A DNA stretch of 64,000 nucleotides from Cyrtodaria siliqua (Eukaryota > Mollusca > Bivalvia > Adapedonta > Hiatellidae). The position numbers were made by a program, and so were the translations under genes. This document shows, piece after piece, positions 10,875-22,500 of the stretch (position 1 is the stretch's first letter; each line of letters starts with the position of its first letter). The notes below the pieces were generated by a model that was not told the origin of the DNA, searched no databases, and saw only the letters and a list, made by a program, of their open reading frames with translations. The stretch covers positions 21,470 through 85,469 of the forward strand of contig JAWPHD010011268.1 in NCBI GenBank assembly GCA_037043455.1, written 5' to 3'.

Positions 10875-11756
10875 ATGAAACATGATAACCCAGTTGTGCT
10901 TCAACTTTTAGAAAAGTACAATTCTCTTATAATTGATAATGTTATTATTTTCTGCTGGCTTCCAAGCCATGTAGGAATACGTGGTAATGATAGAGCTGAT
11001 AGTGCTGCCAAGGCAGCATTAGATTTACATATATCTAATACCAAATCACCTTATACTGATTTTAAAAGTTGTATTAACACATATATTTGTAACTCTTGGC
11101 AAACCGCTTGGGATTTGTCAGTTAACAATAAACTCCATTCAATTAAACCGTTACTCGGAGAATGGCGCTCTTCTAGTAGACCCATTCGTCGAGAGGAAGT
11201 TGTCCTAGCCCGGTGCAGAATAGGGCATACACGTTATACTCATTCATATTTATTACAAGGTGAGCAATTACCAGAATGTATACCCTGCTTTGCACCGTTA
11301 ACGGTCAAACACATATTGCTGGAATGTGTACATATATCTAATACCAAATCACCTTATACTGATTTTAAAAGTTGTATTAACACATATATTTGTAACTCTT
11401 GGCAAACCGCTTGGGATTTGTCAGTTAACAATAAACTCCATTCAATTAAACCGTTACTCGGAGAATGGCGCTCTTCTAGTAGACCCATTCGTCGAGAGGA
11501 AGTTGTCCTAGCCCGGTGCAGAATAGGGCATACACGTTATACTCATTCATATTTATTACAAGGTGAGCAATTACCAGAATGTATACCCTGCTTTGCACCG
11601 TTAACGGTCAAACACATATTGCTGGAATGTGTAGACTTTGATCCTATGCGTCAAAGGTACTACAATGTTAATACTATGACCGAGTTATTAAATACTATAG
11701 ATTTTAGTCTAGTTTTAGATTTCCTTAAGGAAGTCAGACTTTATAAATCATTATAA
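10875..11756 (+). CDS. ORF2 fragment of copy E: RNase H end with in-frame internal duplication
   Basis: Open reading to a stop at 11754-11756. The 101-codon block from HISNTKSPYTDF through KHILLECV (11028-11330) is repeated once, head to tail (11331-11633), so the terminal Cys/His motif occurs twice. 303 bp keeps the frame. The two blocks look identical by eye, so the duplication is recent compared with the divergence between copies. Confidence 0.85.
   Translation: MKHDNPVVLQLLEKYNSLIIDNVIIFCWLPSHVGIRGNDRADSAAKAALDLHISNTKSPYTDFKSCINTYICNSWQTAWDLSVNNKLHSIKPLLGEWRSSSRPIRREEVVLARCRIGHTRYTHSYLLQGEQLPECIPCFAPLTVKHILLECVHISNTKSPYTDFKSCINTYICNSWQTAWDLSVNNKLHSIKPLLGEWRSSSRPIRREEVVLARCRIGHTRYTHSYLLQGEQLPECIPCFAPLTVKHILLECVDFDPMRQRYYNVNTMTELLNTIDFSLVLDFLKEVRLYKSL
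11028..11633 (+). repeat. 303-bp direct tandem duplication, two copies
   Basis: CATATATCTAATACC occurs at 11028 and 11331. The first block ends at GAATGTGTA, where the expected GAC is replaced by the start of the second block. Both blocks share the copy-specific variants TCACC and ATTTGTAAC. Confidence 0.88.
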
Positions 11757-11780
11757 TATGTTCTTGTATATAAATAGTTT

Positions 11781-13365
11781 TTAGCTCAACTGATCAGAGA
11801 TCAGCGGAGCTTATGCCGTGGTGCGGCGTCCGTCGTCCGTCTGTCCGTCTGTCCGTCTGTCTGTCTGTCCGTAAACTTTTATTTGTAGCGACTTCACAGC
11901 TGAAACTACTGGATGGATATTCATGAAACTTTACAGAAATGTTGCCCATAAAGTCTAGTTGATCCTAGCAAAAATTCATGTTGATGTGAAATCCAAGATG
12001 GCCGCCAAAGCTAAAAATAGAGTTTTAAAATACAAGTTTGTAGCGACTTCTTCTTGAAAACTATAAGTGATATTGATATGGGACTTTTTCTAAAATGATC
12101 AGCATGACATGATGTTGATCCTAGTCAAAAATCGTTTTGATTCAACGTTAAACATGGCTGCCAGCGGCCATCTTTGTTTACATAGAGTTATATAGTAAAA
12201 ACTTGTAGCGACTTCTTCTCTGAAACTACTTGGCGGATTGTCATGAAACTTCACAGGAATGTTGCTCTTGATGTCTTATTGATCCTAGAAAAATTTCAGG
12301 TCGGCCGGAAATTCAAGATGGCCGTCACAGCTAAAAATAGATTTTTAAAATATAAGTTTGTAGCGACTACTTCTTGAAAACTATAAGTGATATTGATATG
12401 GGACTTTTTCTAAAATGATCAGCATTACATGATGTTGATCCTAGTCAAAAATCGTTTTGATTCAACATTAAACATGGCTGCCAGCGGCCATCTTTGTTTA
12501 CATAGAGTTATATAGTAAAAACTTGTAGCGACTACTCCTCTGAAACTACTTGGCGGATTGTCATGAAACTTTACAGGAATGTTGCTCTTGATGGCTAATT
12601 GATCCTATCAAAATTTCAGGTCGGCCGGAAATTCAAGATGGCCGTCACAGCTAAAAATAGATTTTTAAAAATAAGTTTGTAGCGACTACTTCTTGAAAAC
12701 TATAAGTGATATTGATATGGGACTTTTTCTAAAATGATCAGCATGACATGATGTAGATCCTTGTGGAAAAATATTTTGATTCGACGTTAAACATGGCTGC
12801 CAGTGGCCATCTTTGGTTACATAGAGTTATATAGTAAAAACTTGTAGCGACTACTCCTCTGAAACTACTTGACGGATGTTCATGAAACTTCACAGGAATG
12901 TTGCTCTTGATGTCTAGTTGATCCTAGAAAAATTTCAGGTCGGCCGGAAATTCAAGATGGCCGCCACAGCTAAAAATAGATTTAAAATAAAGTTTGTAGC
13001 GACTACTTCTTCAAAACAATAAGAGATATTGATATGGGACTTTTTCTAAAATGATCAGTATGACATGATGTTGGTCCTTGTCGAAAATCGTTTTGATTTG
13101 ACCTTAAACATGGCTGCTTTGTTTACATACAGTTATATAATGAAAACTTGTAGCGACTACTTCTTTGAAACTACTTGACGGATTTTCATGAAACTTCACA
13201 GGAATGTTGCTCTTAATGTCTTATTGATCTTAGCAAAATTTCAGGTCGGCCGGAAATTCAAGATGGCCGCCACGGTTAAAAATAGATTTTCAAAAAACAA
13301 GTCTGTAGCGACTACTTCCTGAAATCAAAATCAATCAGTAGAGCTTCAAGGTCATTGACCTCTTG
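11781..13365 (-). mobile_element. Helitron-like non-autonomous element with dimeric ~160-bp core repeats
   Basis: Inserted in the 3' UTR of LINE copy E. One end has the hairpin CTGATCAGAGATCAG followed by a (GTCC/GTCT)n stretch; read on the minus strand the hairpin lies a few bases before GAGCTAA, compatible with a Helitron 3' end (hairpin then CTRR). The core is a tandem array of ~320-bp dimers. Each half starts GTAGCGACT, one with ATGAAAC/AAGATGGCCG, the other with ATATGGGACTTTTTC/AACATGGCTG. The other end is CAAGAGGTCAATGACCTTGAAG (minus strand). A core of ~160-bp repeats recalls the bivalve pearl/BIV160 Helentron-type elements; this is a resemblance only. No clear target duplication, as expected for that class. 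Confidence 0.65.
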
Positions 13366-13587
13366 TTTATATACCCGTTTTCGGGCATTTGTTGATTTAC
13401 ATATATAGTTTATATTACTACCATATCATCCCTTAATTTTTAATAGTTTTATCTTGATATAGTTACATTAATTTCTAATTAATCCTTCATTTCTTCATCT
13501 TTCGTCAGTTTTTGCGCACAATATGACCTATTTATGTGTCGACGTGCCGTAAAACACCATTCATTCATTCTATTCAAACTTTTGTAA

Positions 13588-14706
13588 ATGTCCCTGTTGA
13601 GGTTATCCCTCACACTTTCAAAGGGTGTAGTACGCTCCAGGGAACTGGAGCACTGCACTCTTGAAGAAATGACCCAAAACCTGAAATCTCAAGGTGTGAC
13701 TGAGGTAACGCGCATCAGTACGAGGCGGAGTGGCAAACTCACTCCTACAAATACTTTTGTGCTTACTTTCAGCACACCAAATCTGCCAAAGACCATCAAA
13801 ACTGGATATATCATTCTACCAGTTGACCCTTTCATTCCAAACCCTCTTCGATGTTTTAACTGTCAACTCTTTGGTCACCATAGAGAAAGATGCAAGCGAG
13901 CTGCTCAAGTCTGTGCCCTTTGCGGCCAGGAGGGTCATAGCGACTTCGCCAATTGCAAAAATTCCGCCTCTTGCGTTAACTGCAAGGGGACCCACGGATC
14001 TTTCTCTAAGGATTGTCCGAAGTGGAAGCACGAGAAGGAAATACAGAAAGTTAAAATTGAAAAGAACATTTCCTTTCCTGAAGCTAGGAAACTTGTTGAA
14101 GGTCTAACTCCACCCACTCCATCTGGCAAATCATATGCCGATGCGAGTAGGGTTGAGAAACCAGCTACCAGGTCTATCGCGGTGCAGACCGTGATAACCT
14201 GGCCAATAGACTCCAACGGGTTTGCTACTATTCCCACCTCTGTTCAAGAATCCTCTAAAACATCTTCAGCCTCTCAAACTGCGGTCCTCTTAAATAAGCC
14301 TCCTGTTGCTCCCAAACCTCCTGTGGCTTCCAAGCCTGACACTCCTTCAACTATATCCACAACAACTCCTACATCTACTGCATCTACTTCATCTTTTCCT
14401 AAATCGACGGACGCTGGTGCAACCAAGAGTTCACCAAAGCCGACGAACTCTTCCAAAGCGTCGTCAAATCCGACGAAGCCTCCCAAGAGTTCGTCACCAA
14501 TCAGAACTGCTGCCACGGACGTGACAGCAAGGAAAAAGAAAACTCCCGGGTTAGGGAAGCAGTCAAAAGGATCTGGTGATCCGATTGAACTGCACAACAG
14601 ATTTGGAGACTTGGAGATGGAGGTTGATGATCCAGCAAATCTGGAACTCCCAAAGTCTCCAAGGTCTACCAAACCCAACGGCCGTAAGCCCGTACTTCCG
14701 CCTTAG
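13588..14706 (+). CDS. ORF1 of LINE copy F: gag-like protein with CCHC knuckles (5'-truncated)
   Basis: Open for 372 codons. ATG 13588 is only the first Met: the first ~15 residues are probably out of frame, because VPVEVIPHT is readable in another frame just before SKGVV, which suggests a one-base shift near 13615. Knuckles: C-x2-C-x4-H-x4-C (CFNCQLFGHHRERC, residues ~91-104), C-x2-C-x4-H-x5-C (CALCGQEGHSDFANC) and C-x2-C-x4-H-x5-C (CVNCKGTHGSFSKDC). Then a conserved EARKLVEG helix, a Ser/Thr/Pro/Lys-rich linker, a short DPIELHNRFGDLEMEVDD motif also present in copy B, and a basic end. Role: RNA binding in the retrotransposition particle. Confidence 0.87.
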   Translation: MSLLRLSLTLSKGVVRSRELEHCTLEEMTQNLKSQGVTEVTRISTRRSGKLTPTNTFVLTFSTPNLPKTIKTGYIILPVDPFIPNPLRCFNCQLFGHHRERCKRAAQVCALCGQEGHSDFANCKNSASCVNCKGTHGSFSKDCPKWKHEKEIQKVKIEKNISFPEARKLVEGLTPPTPSGKSYADASRVEKPATRSIAVQTVITWPIDSNGFATIPTSVQESSKTSSASQTAVLLNKPPVAPKPPVASKPDTPSTISTTTPTSTASTSSFPKSTDAGATKSSPKPTNSSKASSNPTKPPKSSSPIRTAATDVTARKKKTPGLGKQSKGSGDPIELHNRFGDLEMEVDDPANLELPKSPRSTKPNGRKPVLPP

Positions 14707-16145
14707 TGACGACAAAATCAAATAAGGTCATTCAATGGAACTGCCGAGGTTTAAAGCCTAATTACGATGAAATCAGCTTACTTTTAAATAAACACAACCC
14801 TGTTGCATTTTGTCTTTAAGAAACTTTCTTGAAGAATAGTGATAGAATATCTTTTAAAAACTATTCATTGTATAACTATATTTGTGATACAGGTGATAAA
14901 GCTTCTGGAGGAGTTTCGATTCTTGTGAATCAAAACATTCCTCACAGAACTATTGCGTTGAAAACTGGTTTGCAAGCTGTTGCTGTCAGTGTTACTATGC
15001 ACAGAGTTATAACAATATGCTCCTTATATTTACCGCCCAGTTCTTCACTAGACCTCAAAGATCTAAATCACCTAGTTGCACAATTACCATCACCTTTTAT
15101 ACTCTTGGGTGATTTTAATGCACACAACTACATTTGGGGTTGTAAGGATATAAACGATAAAGGCAAGAAAGTTGAGGATTTCTTAGCCAAAAATAATTTG
15201 TGTCTTTTTAATGATAACAAATCACATACTTATTTACATCCAGCTACAGGCTCTCATTCTTCCATTGATTTAACAATATGCGATCCAACGCTCTTGATGG
15301 ATTTTTCGTGGAGTGTTGGTGACGACTTATGTGGAAGTGACCACTTCCCCTTATTTCTTGAAAATATCGGCCCTCCACTTCTCGAAAATACGCAACGATG
15401 GAAACTTCGCAAAGCTGATTGGGATACGTTTCAATCTCTTTGTGAGGAACAGTTAAAGCCTTCCGTTTTCGAGGATGTCGAAGACGCAACTGCACTTTTT
15501 ACAAAAACCCTTCATGATGTAGCTGATCAAACTATTCCAAAAACCTCGGCAAATCCAAAACGCCCACATAAACCATGGTACGATGATGACTGCAAAAAAG
15601 CAGTCAGCGATCGTAAAGCTGCATTGAATACTTTTAACTTGCGGCCAACTCTAAATAATTTAGATACTTTTAGAGCTTTTCGTGCGAAAGCCCGTCGTAC
15701 TATTAAGGATAGCAAGAGGAAATCCTGGAGATCTTATGTCTCTAGGCTGAACTCTCGTTCATCGCTTAAGAAGACGTGGGACATGGTCCGGAAAATAAAC
15801 GGTAAAGGTAATTCTAGTTGTGTAAATCATCTTAAAACTGATAATGAGGATATTACTTCTGTCAAAGATATTACGAACACTTTGGCAGAAACTTTTTCTA
15901 AAAATTCTTCTTCTGAAAATTGTCAAACAAATTTTCTAAAAAATAAGAAACTAAAAGAACAGAAGAAGCTGAATTTCAAGTCTAAAAACTTGGAGAAATA
16001 CAATAAACTGTTCACTCTCAAAGAACTTCGAGAATCCCTTAAAAAGGCTCATGATACATCAGCTGGTCCTGATGATATCCATTATCAATTATTAAAACAT
16101 TTACCTGAAACCTGTCTCTCTACACTTCTTGAAACATTTACCTGA
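14703..16145 (+). pseudogene. ORF2 of LINE copy F, part 1: endonuclease with early stop
   Basis: The frame overlaps the ORF1 stop in the -1 frame and reads QWNCRGLKPNYDEISL. A TAA at 14817-14819 replaces the Gln codon just before the catalytic Glu (FCL-stop-ETF). After it the frame is open from 14820 to 16145: LLGDFNAHNYIWG, SHSSIDLTICDP, GSDHFPLF, then the linker and the start of RT (SAGPDDIHYQLLKHL). It ends in a 37-bp tandem duplication (about 16096-16168) followed by a deletion of the early RT region up to ITKYQSGFRRQRG. Confidence 0.85.
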
Positions 16146-16168
16146 AACCTGTCTCTCTACACTTCTTG

Positions 16169-17972
16169 GATAACAAAGTATCAAAGTGGATTCCGGCGCC
16201 AACGAGGCACAACAGACAATCTCATACGATTTGAATCGTTTATTAGGGAAGCTTTCATAAAAAAAGAACATTAAGTCGCTGTATGTTTTGACTTGGAGAA
16301 AGCTTATGATACTGCATGGAAGTACGGTATTATGAATGATCTACATGACATTGGTCTTGTTGGCCGATTACCCATTTTTATAGAGAAATTCTTAGATGAT
16401 AGACAGTTTCGTGTCCGAATGGGTTCAACCCTCTCTGATATTCATGAACAGGAGATGGATGTTCCATAGGGCAGCATATTATCTGTCACACTTTTTAATA
16501 TAAAGATTAACAGTATAGTAAAATGCATCAATCCAGGTGTGGATTGTTCGCTATATGTTGACGACTTTGTTATATGTTATCGTGCAAAAAACATGAATAC
16601 TATCGAGAGACAATTACAACAATGTCTCAATAAACTTCAGACCTGGTCTGATGAAAATGGTTTTAAATTTTCTAAAACTAATTGTATGCACTTTTGTCAA
16701 CTTCGTAAACATCATGAAGACCCTCATCTAACACTGGATGGGTCACCAATACCAGTAGTGGATGAGACAAAATTCCTTGGTCTTATTTTCGACCGTAAAT
16801 TAACGTTTATACCACACCTTAAATACTTGAAGGCCAAGTGCCTTAAAGCTTTTAATTTACTTAAAGTTGTTGCTAACACTAACTGGGGAGATCGTAAAGT
16901 CATTTTACAACTTTATAGATCTCTTATCAGATCCAAGCTGGACTACGGCTCAGTAATATATGGATCGACTCGCAAGTCATACTTGCAGATGCTCGATCCT
17001 ATACATAATCAAGGATTACGACTCGCCTTAGGTGCCTTTCGTACATCACCAGCCGAAAGTCTATATGTTGAAGCTAATGAACCATCACTGTCTCATAGAC
17101 GGGACAAGTTAGCCCTTCAATATGCCATTAAATTAAAATCTAACCCTTCAAATCCAACTTTCGATAATGTCTTTAATCCTAGTTGTGAACCTCTTTTTGA
17201 TCGAAAACCGAAGGCCATCAGACCATTTGGTCTTCGTATTAAGTCAAAATTAAGAGACACTGAAATCGACCTAAATTTGATTGCCAAGTACAAAGTACCA
17301 CAAATTCCATCGTGGACTTTGGAAACACCAACAATTATTTTCGATCTTTGTAATAGTAACAAATCCAGTACGGACCCCACTGTCTTTCAAAGCAAATTTA
17401 ATGAAATTAAATCGAAATACAGTAACTTTCAACATATATACACAGGTGGCTCTAAAGACGGAGATAAGGTAGCTGCAGCAGCTGTTGATCACAAACACAG
17501 CATAAAGAGCCGCCTGCCTGACAAGGCCTCTATCTTTTCAGCTGAACTTAAGGCAATTGAACTTGCCTTAAATTATATTCAGGAATCTGATGATGACCAT
17601 TTTGTAATATTTTCTGATTCCCTTTCATCTCTTCAAGCACTGGGTATTATGAAACATGATAACCCAGTTGTGCTTCAACTTTAAGAAAAGTACAATTCTC
17701 TTATAATTGATAATGTTATTATTTTCTGCTGGCTTCCAAGCCATGTAGGAATACGTGGTAATGATAGAGCTGATAGTGCTGCTAAGGCAGCATTAGATCT
17801 ACATATATCTAATACCAAATTACCTTATACTGATTTTAAAAGTTGTATTAACACATATATTCGTAACTCTTGGCAAACCGCTTGGGATTTGTCAGTTAAC
17901 AATAAACTCCATTCAATTAAACCGCTACTCGGAGAATGGCCTTCTTCTAGTAGACCCATTCGTCGAGAGGAG
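16169..17972 (+). pseudogene. ORF2 of LINE copy F, part 2: RT and RNase H, broken
   Basis: Reads ITKYQSGFRRQRGTTDN and DLEKAYDTAWKYG, with a TAA near 16273 and TAG in place of Gln in PQGS (near 16468). From 16539 it is open to 17684: YVDD, thumb, and RNase H in which the first catalytic Asp is changed (YTGGS in place of YTDGS). A stop at 17682-17684 comes from loss of one T in CTTTTAGAA. The rest of RNase H is readable to the junction at 17972. Confidence 0.85.
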
Positions 17973-19322
17973 TGCCACAGGGCAGCATACTCTCTGTCAC
18001 TCTTTTTAGTATAAAAATTAACAATATTGTTAAATGTATCAATCCTGGTGTGGATTGCTCTCTATATGTTGACGACTTTGTTATATGTTATCGTGCAAAA
18101 AACATGAACACTATTGAGAGACAACTTCAGCAATGTCTCAATAAACTTCAGACCTGGTCTGATGAAAATGGTTTTAAATTTTCTAAATCTAAAACTAATA
18201 GTATGCATTTTTGTCAACTACGTAAACATCATGAAGACCCTCATCTAACACTGGATGGGTCACCAATACCAGTAGTGGATGAGACAAAATTCCTTGGTCT
18301 TATTTTCGACCGTAAATTACCGTTTATACCACACCTTAAATACTTGAAGGCCAAGTGCCTTAAAGCTCTTAATTTACTTAAAGTTGTTGCTAACACTAAC
18401 TGGGGAGCAGATCGTAAAGTCCTTTTACAACTTTATAGATCTCTTATCAGATCCAAGCTGGACTACGGCTCAATAGTATATTGATCGACTCGCAAGTCAT
18501 ACTTGCAGATGCTCGATCCTATACATAACCAAGGATTACGACTCGCCTTGGGAGCCTTTCGTACGTCACCAGCCGAAAGTCTATATGTTGAAGCTAATGA
18601 ACCATCACTGTCTCATAGACGGGACAAGTTAGCCCTTCAATATGCCATTAAATTAAAATCTAACCCTTCAAACCCAACTTTCGATAATGTCTTTAGTCCT
18701 AGTTATGAACCTCTTTTTGATCGAAAACCGAAGGCCATCAGACCATTTGGTCTTCGTATTAAATCAAAATTAAGAGACACTGAAATCGACCTAAATTTGA
18801 TTGCCAAGTACAAAGTACCACAAATTCAATCGTGGACTTTGGAAACACCAACAATTATTTTCGATCTTTGTAATAGTAACAAATCCAGTACAGACCCCAC
18901 TGTCTTTCAAAGCAAATTTAATGAAATTAAATCGAAATACAGTAAATTTCAACATATATACACAGATGGCTCTAAAGTTGGAGATAAGGTAGCTGCAGCA
19001 GCTGTTGTTCACAAACACAGCATAAAGAGCCGCCTGCCCGACAAGGCCTCTATCTTTTCAGCTGAACTTAAGGCAATTGAACTTGCCTTAAATTATATTC
19101 AGGAATCTGATGACGACCATTTTGTAATCTTTTCTGATTCCCTTTCATCTCTTCAAGCACTGGGTAATATGAAACATGATAACCCAGTTGTGCTTCAACT
19201 TTATCTTTATTATGTTTGCATTAATTTTTAAATAATCCTTCATTTCATCATCATTCAATCAGTTTTTGCGCACAATATGACCTATTTATGTGTCGACGTG
19301 CCGTAAAACACCATTCATTCAT
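17973..19322 (+). mobile_element. LINE copy H: RT and RNase H with deleted C-terminus, 3' tail present
   Basis: RT is open 17972-18484 (PQGSILSVTLF, YVDD) and stops at 18482-18484 (TGG to TGA). RNase H is open 18503 to ~19200 (TDGS, FSDS). At ~19203 RNase H is joined to the 3' UTR (TATCTTTATTATGTTTGC), which removes the C-terminal Cys/His region. The element ends with ATTCATTCATTC at about 19311-19323. Confidence 0.86.
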
Positions 19323-19353
19323 TCGTTCCATGGTTTTACATATACAACTCGTT
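19323..19353. other. 31-bp spacer between tail-to-tail LINE copies
   Basis: GTTCCATGGTTTTACATATACAACTCGTT-like spacer separating the 3' tail of plus-strand copy H from the 3' tail of minus-strand copy G. No gene. Confidence 0.7.
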
Positions 19354-19579
19354 AAATGAATGAATGGTGTTTTACGGCACGTCGACACATAAACAGGTCA
19401 TATTGCGCGCAAAAAAATTATAAAAAAAGAAGTATTAATTAAAAATTAATGTAAATATATAAAGATAAAACTATCAAAAAAAAAAATAAGGGATGATAAG
19501 GTGTAATATAAACTATGTATGTAAATCAATAAATGCCCGGCAACGGGTATATAAACAAGTAAATATATATAAGAACACA

Positions 19580-22500
19580 TTACAATGATTTATATAGTCT
19601 GATCTCTTTCAGGAAATCTAAAACAAGACTAAAATCTACAGTATCAAATAACTCTTTCATAGTATTAACATTGTAGTACCTTTGACGCATAGGATCAAAG
19701 TCTACACATTCCAATAAGATGTGTTTGACCGTTAACGGTGCAAAGCAGGGTATACATTCCGGTAATTGCTCACCTTGTAATAAATATGAATGAGTATAAC
19801 GTGTATGCCCTATCCTGCACCGGGCTAGGACAACTTCCTCTCGACGAATGGGTCTACTAGAAGAACGCCATTCTCCGAGTAACGGTTTAATTGGATGGAG
19901 TTTATTGTTAACTGACAAATCCCAAGCGGCTTGCCAAGAGTTACGAATATATGTGTTAATACAACTTTTAAAATCAGTATAAGGTAATTTGGTATATGTT
20001 ACATGTAAATCTAATGCTGCCTTAGCAGCACTATCAGCTCTATCATTACCAGGTATTCCTACATGGCTTGGAAGCCAGCAGAAAATAATAACATTATCAA
20101 TTATAAGAGAATTGTACTTTTCTAAAAGTTGAAGCACAACTGGGTTATCATGTTTCATATTACCCAGTGCTTGAAGAGATGAAAGGGAATCAGAAAATAT
20201 TACAAAATGGTCATCATCAGATTCCTGAATATAATTTAAGGCAAGTTCAATTGCCTTAAGTTCAGCTGAAAAGATAGAGGCCTTATCAGGCAGGCGGCTC
20301 TTTATGCTGTGTTTGTGAACAACAGCTGCTGCAGCTACCTTATCTCCATCTTTAGAGCCATCTGTGTAGATATGCTGAAAGTAACTGTATTTCATTTAAT
20401 TTCATTAAATTTGCTTTGAAAGACAGTAGGGTCTCTACTGGATTTGTTATTATTACAAAGATCAAAAATAATTGTTGGAGTTTCCAAAGTCCACGATGGA
20501 ATTTGTGGTACTTTGTACTTGGCAATCAAATTTAGGTCGATTTCAGTGTCTCTTAATTTTGGTTTAATACGAAGACCAAATGGTCGAATGGCCTTCGGTT
20601 TTCGATCAAAAAGAGGTTCACAACTAGGATTAGAAACATTATCGAAAGTTGGGTTTGAAGGGTTAGACTTTAATTTAATGGCGTATTGAAGAGCTAATTT
20701 GTCTCGTCTGTGAGACAGTGATGGTTCATCGGCTTCAACATATAGACTTTCGGCTGGTGATGTACGAAAGGCACCTAAGGCGAGTCGTAATCCTTGATTA
20801 TGTATAGGGTCGAGCATCTGCAAGTACGACTTGCGAGTTGATCCATATACTATTGAGCCGTAGTCCAGCTTGGATCTGTTAAGAGATCTGTAAAGTCGCA
20901 AGAGGACTTTTCGATCTGCTCCCCAATTAGTGTTTGCAACAACTTTAAGTAAGTTAAGAGCTTCAAGGCATTTGGCCTTCAAGTATTTAAGGTGTGGTAT
21001 AAACGTTAATTTACGGTCGAAAATAAGACCAAGGAATTTTGTCTCATCCACTACTGGTATTGGTGACCCATCCAGTGTTAGATGAGGGTCTTCATGATGT
21101 TTACGAAGTTGACAAAAGTGCATACAATTAGTTTTAGATTTAGAAAATTTAAAACCATTTTCATCAGACCAGGTCTGAAGTTTATTGAGACATTGTTGTA
21201 ATTGTCTCTCGATAGTATTCATGTTTTTTGCACGATAACATATAACAAAGTCGTCAACATATAGCGAACAATCCACACCTGGATTGATGCATTTTACTAT
21301 ACTGTTAATCTTTATATTAAAAAGTGTGACAGATAGTATGCTGCCCTGTGGAACACCCATCTCCTGTTCATGAATATCAGAGAGGGCTGAACCCATTCGG
21401 ACACGAAACTGTCTATCATCTAAGAATTTCTCTATAAAAATGGGTAATCGGCCTCTAAGACCAATGTCATTAAAGCAATAGGGCGATAATTTATTGGGTC
21501 CGTATGATCCTTTCCAGGTTTAGGGACTGGAATAACGATTGCTTCCCGCCAAGAATCGGGGAAGTTTCCCGTCACCCAAACCTTATTAAATATATCAAGA
21601 AGGGTAGAGAGACAGGATTCAGGTAAATGTTTTAGTAATTGATAATGGACATCACCAGGACCAGCTGATGTATCATGAGCCTTTTTAAGGGACTCTCGAA
21701 GTTCTTTGAGAGTGAATAGTTTATTGTATTTTTCCAAGTTTTTCGACTTGAAGTTCAGCTTCTTCTGTTCTTTTTGTTTCTTATTTTTCAGAAAATTTGG
21801 TTGACAATTTTCAGAAGAAGAATTGTTTGAAAAAGTTTCTGCCAAATTGTTTGTAATATCTTTGACAGATGTTATATCTCCATTATCTGTTTTAGGGTGA
21901 TTTACAGAACTAGAATTACCTTTACCACTTATTTTCCGGACCATGTCCCATGTCTTCTTAAGAGATGAGCGAGAATTCAGCCTAGAGACATAAGATCTCC
22001 AGGATTTCCTCTTGCTATCCTTAATAGTACGACGGGCTTTCGCACGAAAAACTCGAAAGTTATCTAAATTTGTTTGAGTTGGCCGCAAGTTAAAATTATT
22101 TAATGCAGCTTTACGATCGCTGACTGCCTTTTTGCAGTCATCGTCGTACCATGGTTTATGTGGGCGTTTTGGATTTGCCGAGGTTTTTGGAATGGTTTGA
22201 TCAGCTATATCGTGAAGAGTTTTGGTAAAAAGAGCAGTTGCGTCTTCGACATCCTCGAAAACGGAAGGCTTTAATTGTTCCTCGCAAAGAGATTGAAACG
22301 TAGTCCAATCAGCCTTGCGAAGTTTCCATCGTTGCGTTTTTTCGAGAAGTGGAGGGCCGATATTTTCAAGAAATATGGGGAAGTGGTCACCCCCACAGAG
22401 GTCGTGTCCAACACTCCACGAAAAATCCATCAAAAGCGTTGGATCGCATATTGTTAAATCAATGGAAGAATGAGAGCCTGCAGCAGGATGTAAATAAGTA

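Larger units (their letters stand above)
10842..13567 (+). mobile_element. LINE copy E, RNase H to tail, interrupted by a Helitron-like element
   Basis: Begins at TTTTCTGATTCCC (FSDS of RNase H), has a small deletion (GTAATAT missing before ATGAAACATG), a 303-bp tandem duplication, and the ORF2 stop at 11756. Its 3' UTR is split at about 11781 by another element and resumes at 13366 (TTTATATACCCG). The tail of ATTC repeats is at about 13558-13567. Confidence 0.88.
13568..17972 (+). mobile_element. LINE copy F: ORF1 plus ORF2, tail missing
   Basis: Starts immediately after the ATTC tail of copy E, inside ORF1 (5' truncation), and contains the best ORF1, the endonuclease, part of RT and RNase H. 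At ~17972 (GTCGAGAGGAG|TGCCACAGGGC) it is joined directly to the RT of copy H, so its own 3' end is lost. This looks like unequal recombination or deletion between two copies. Confidence 0.87.
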
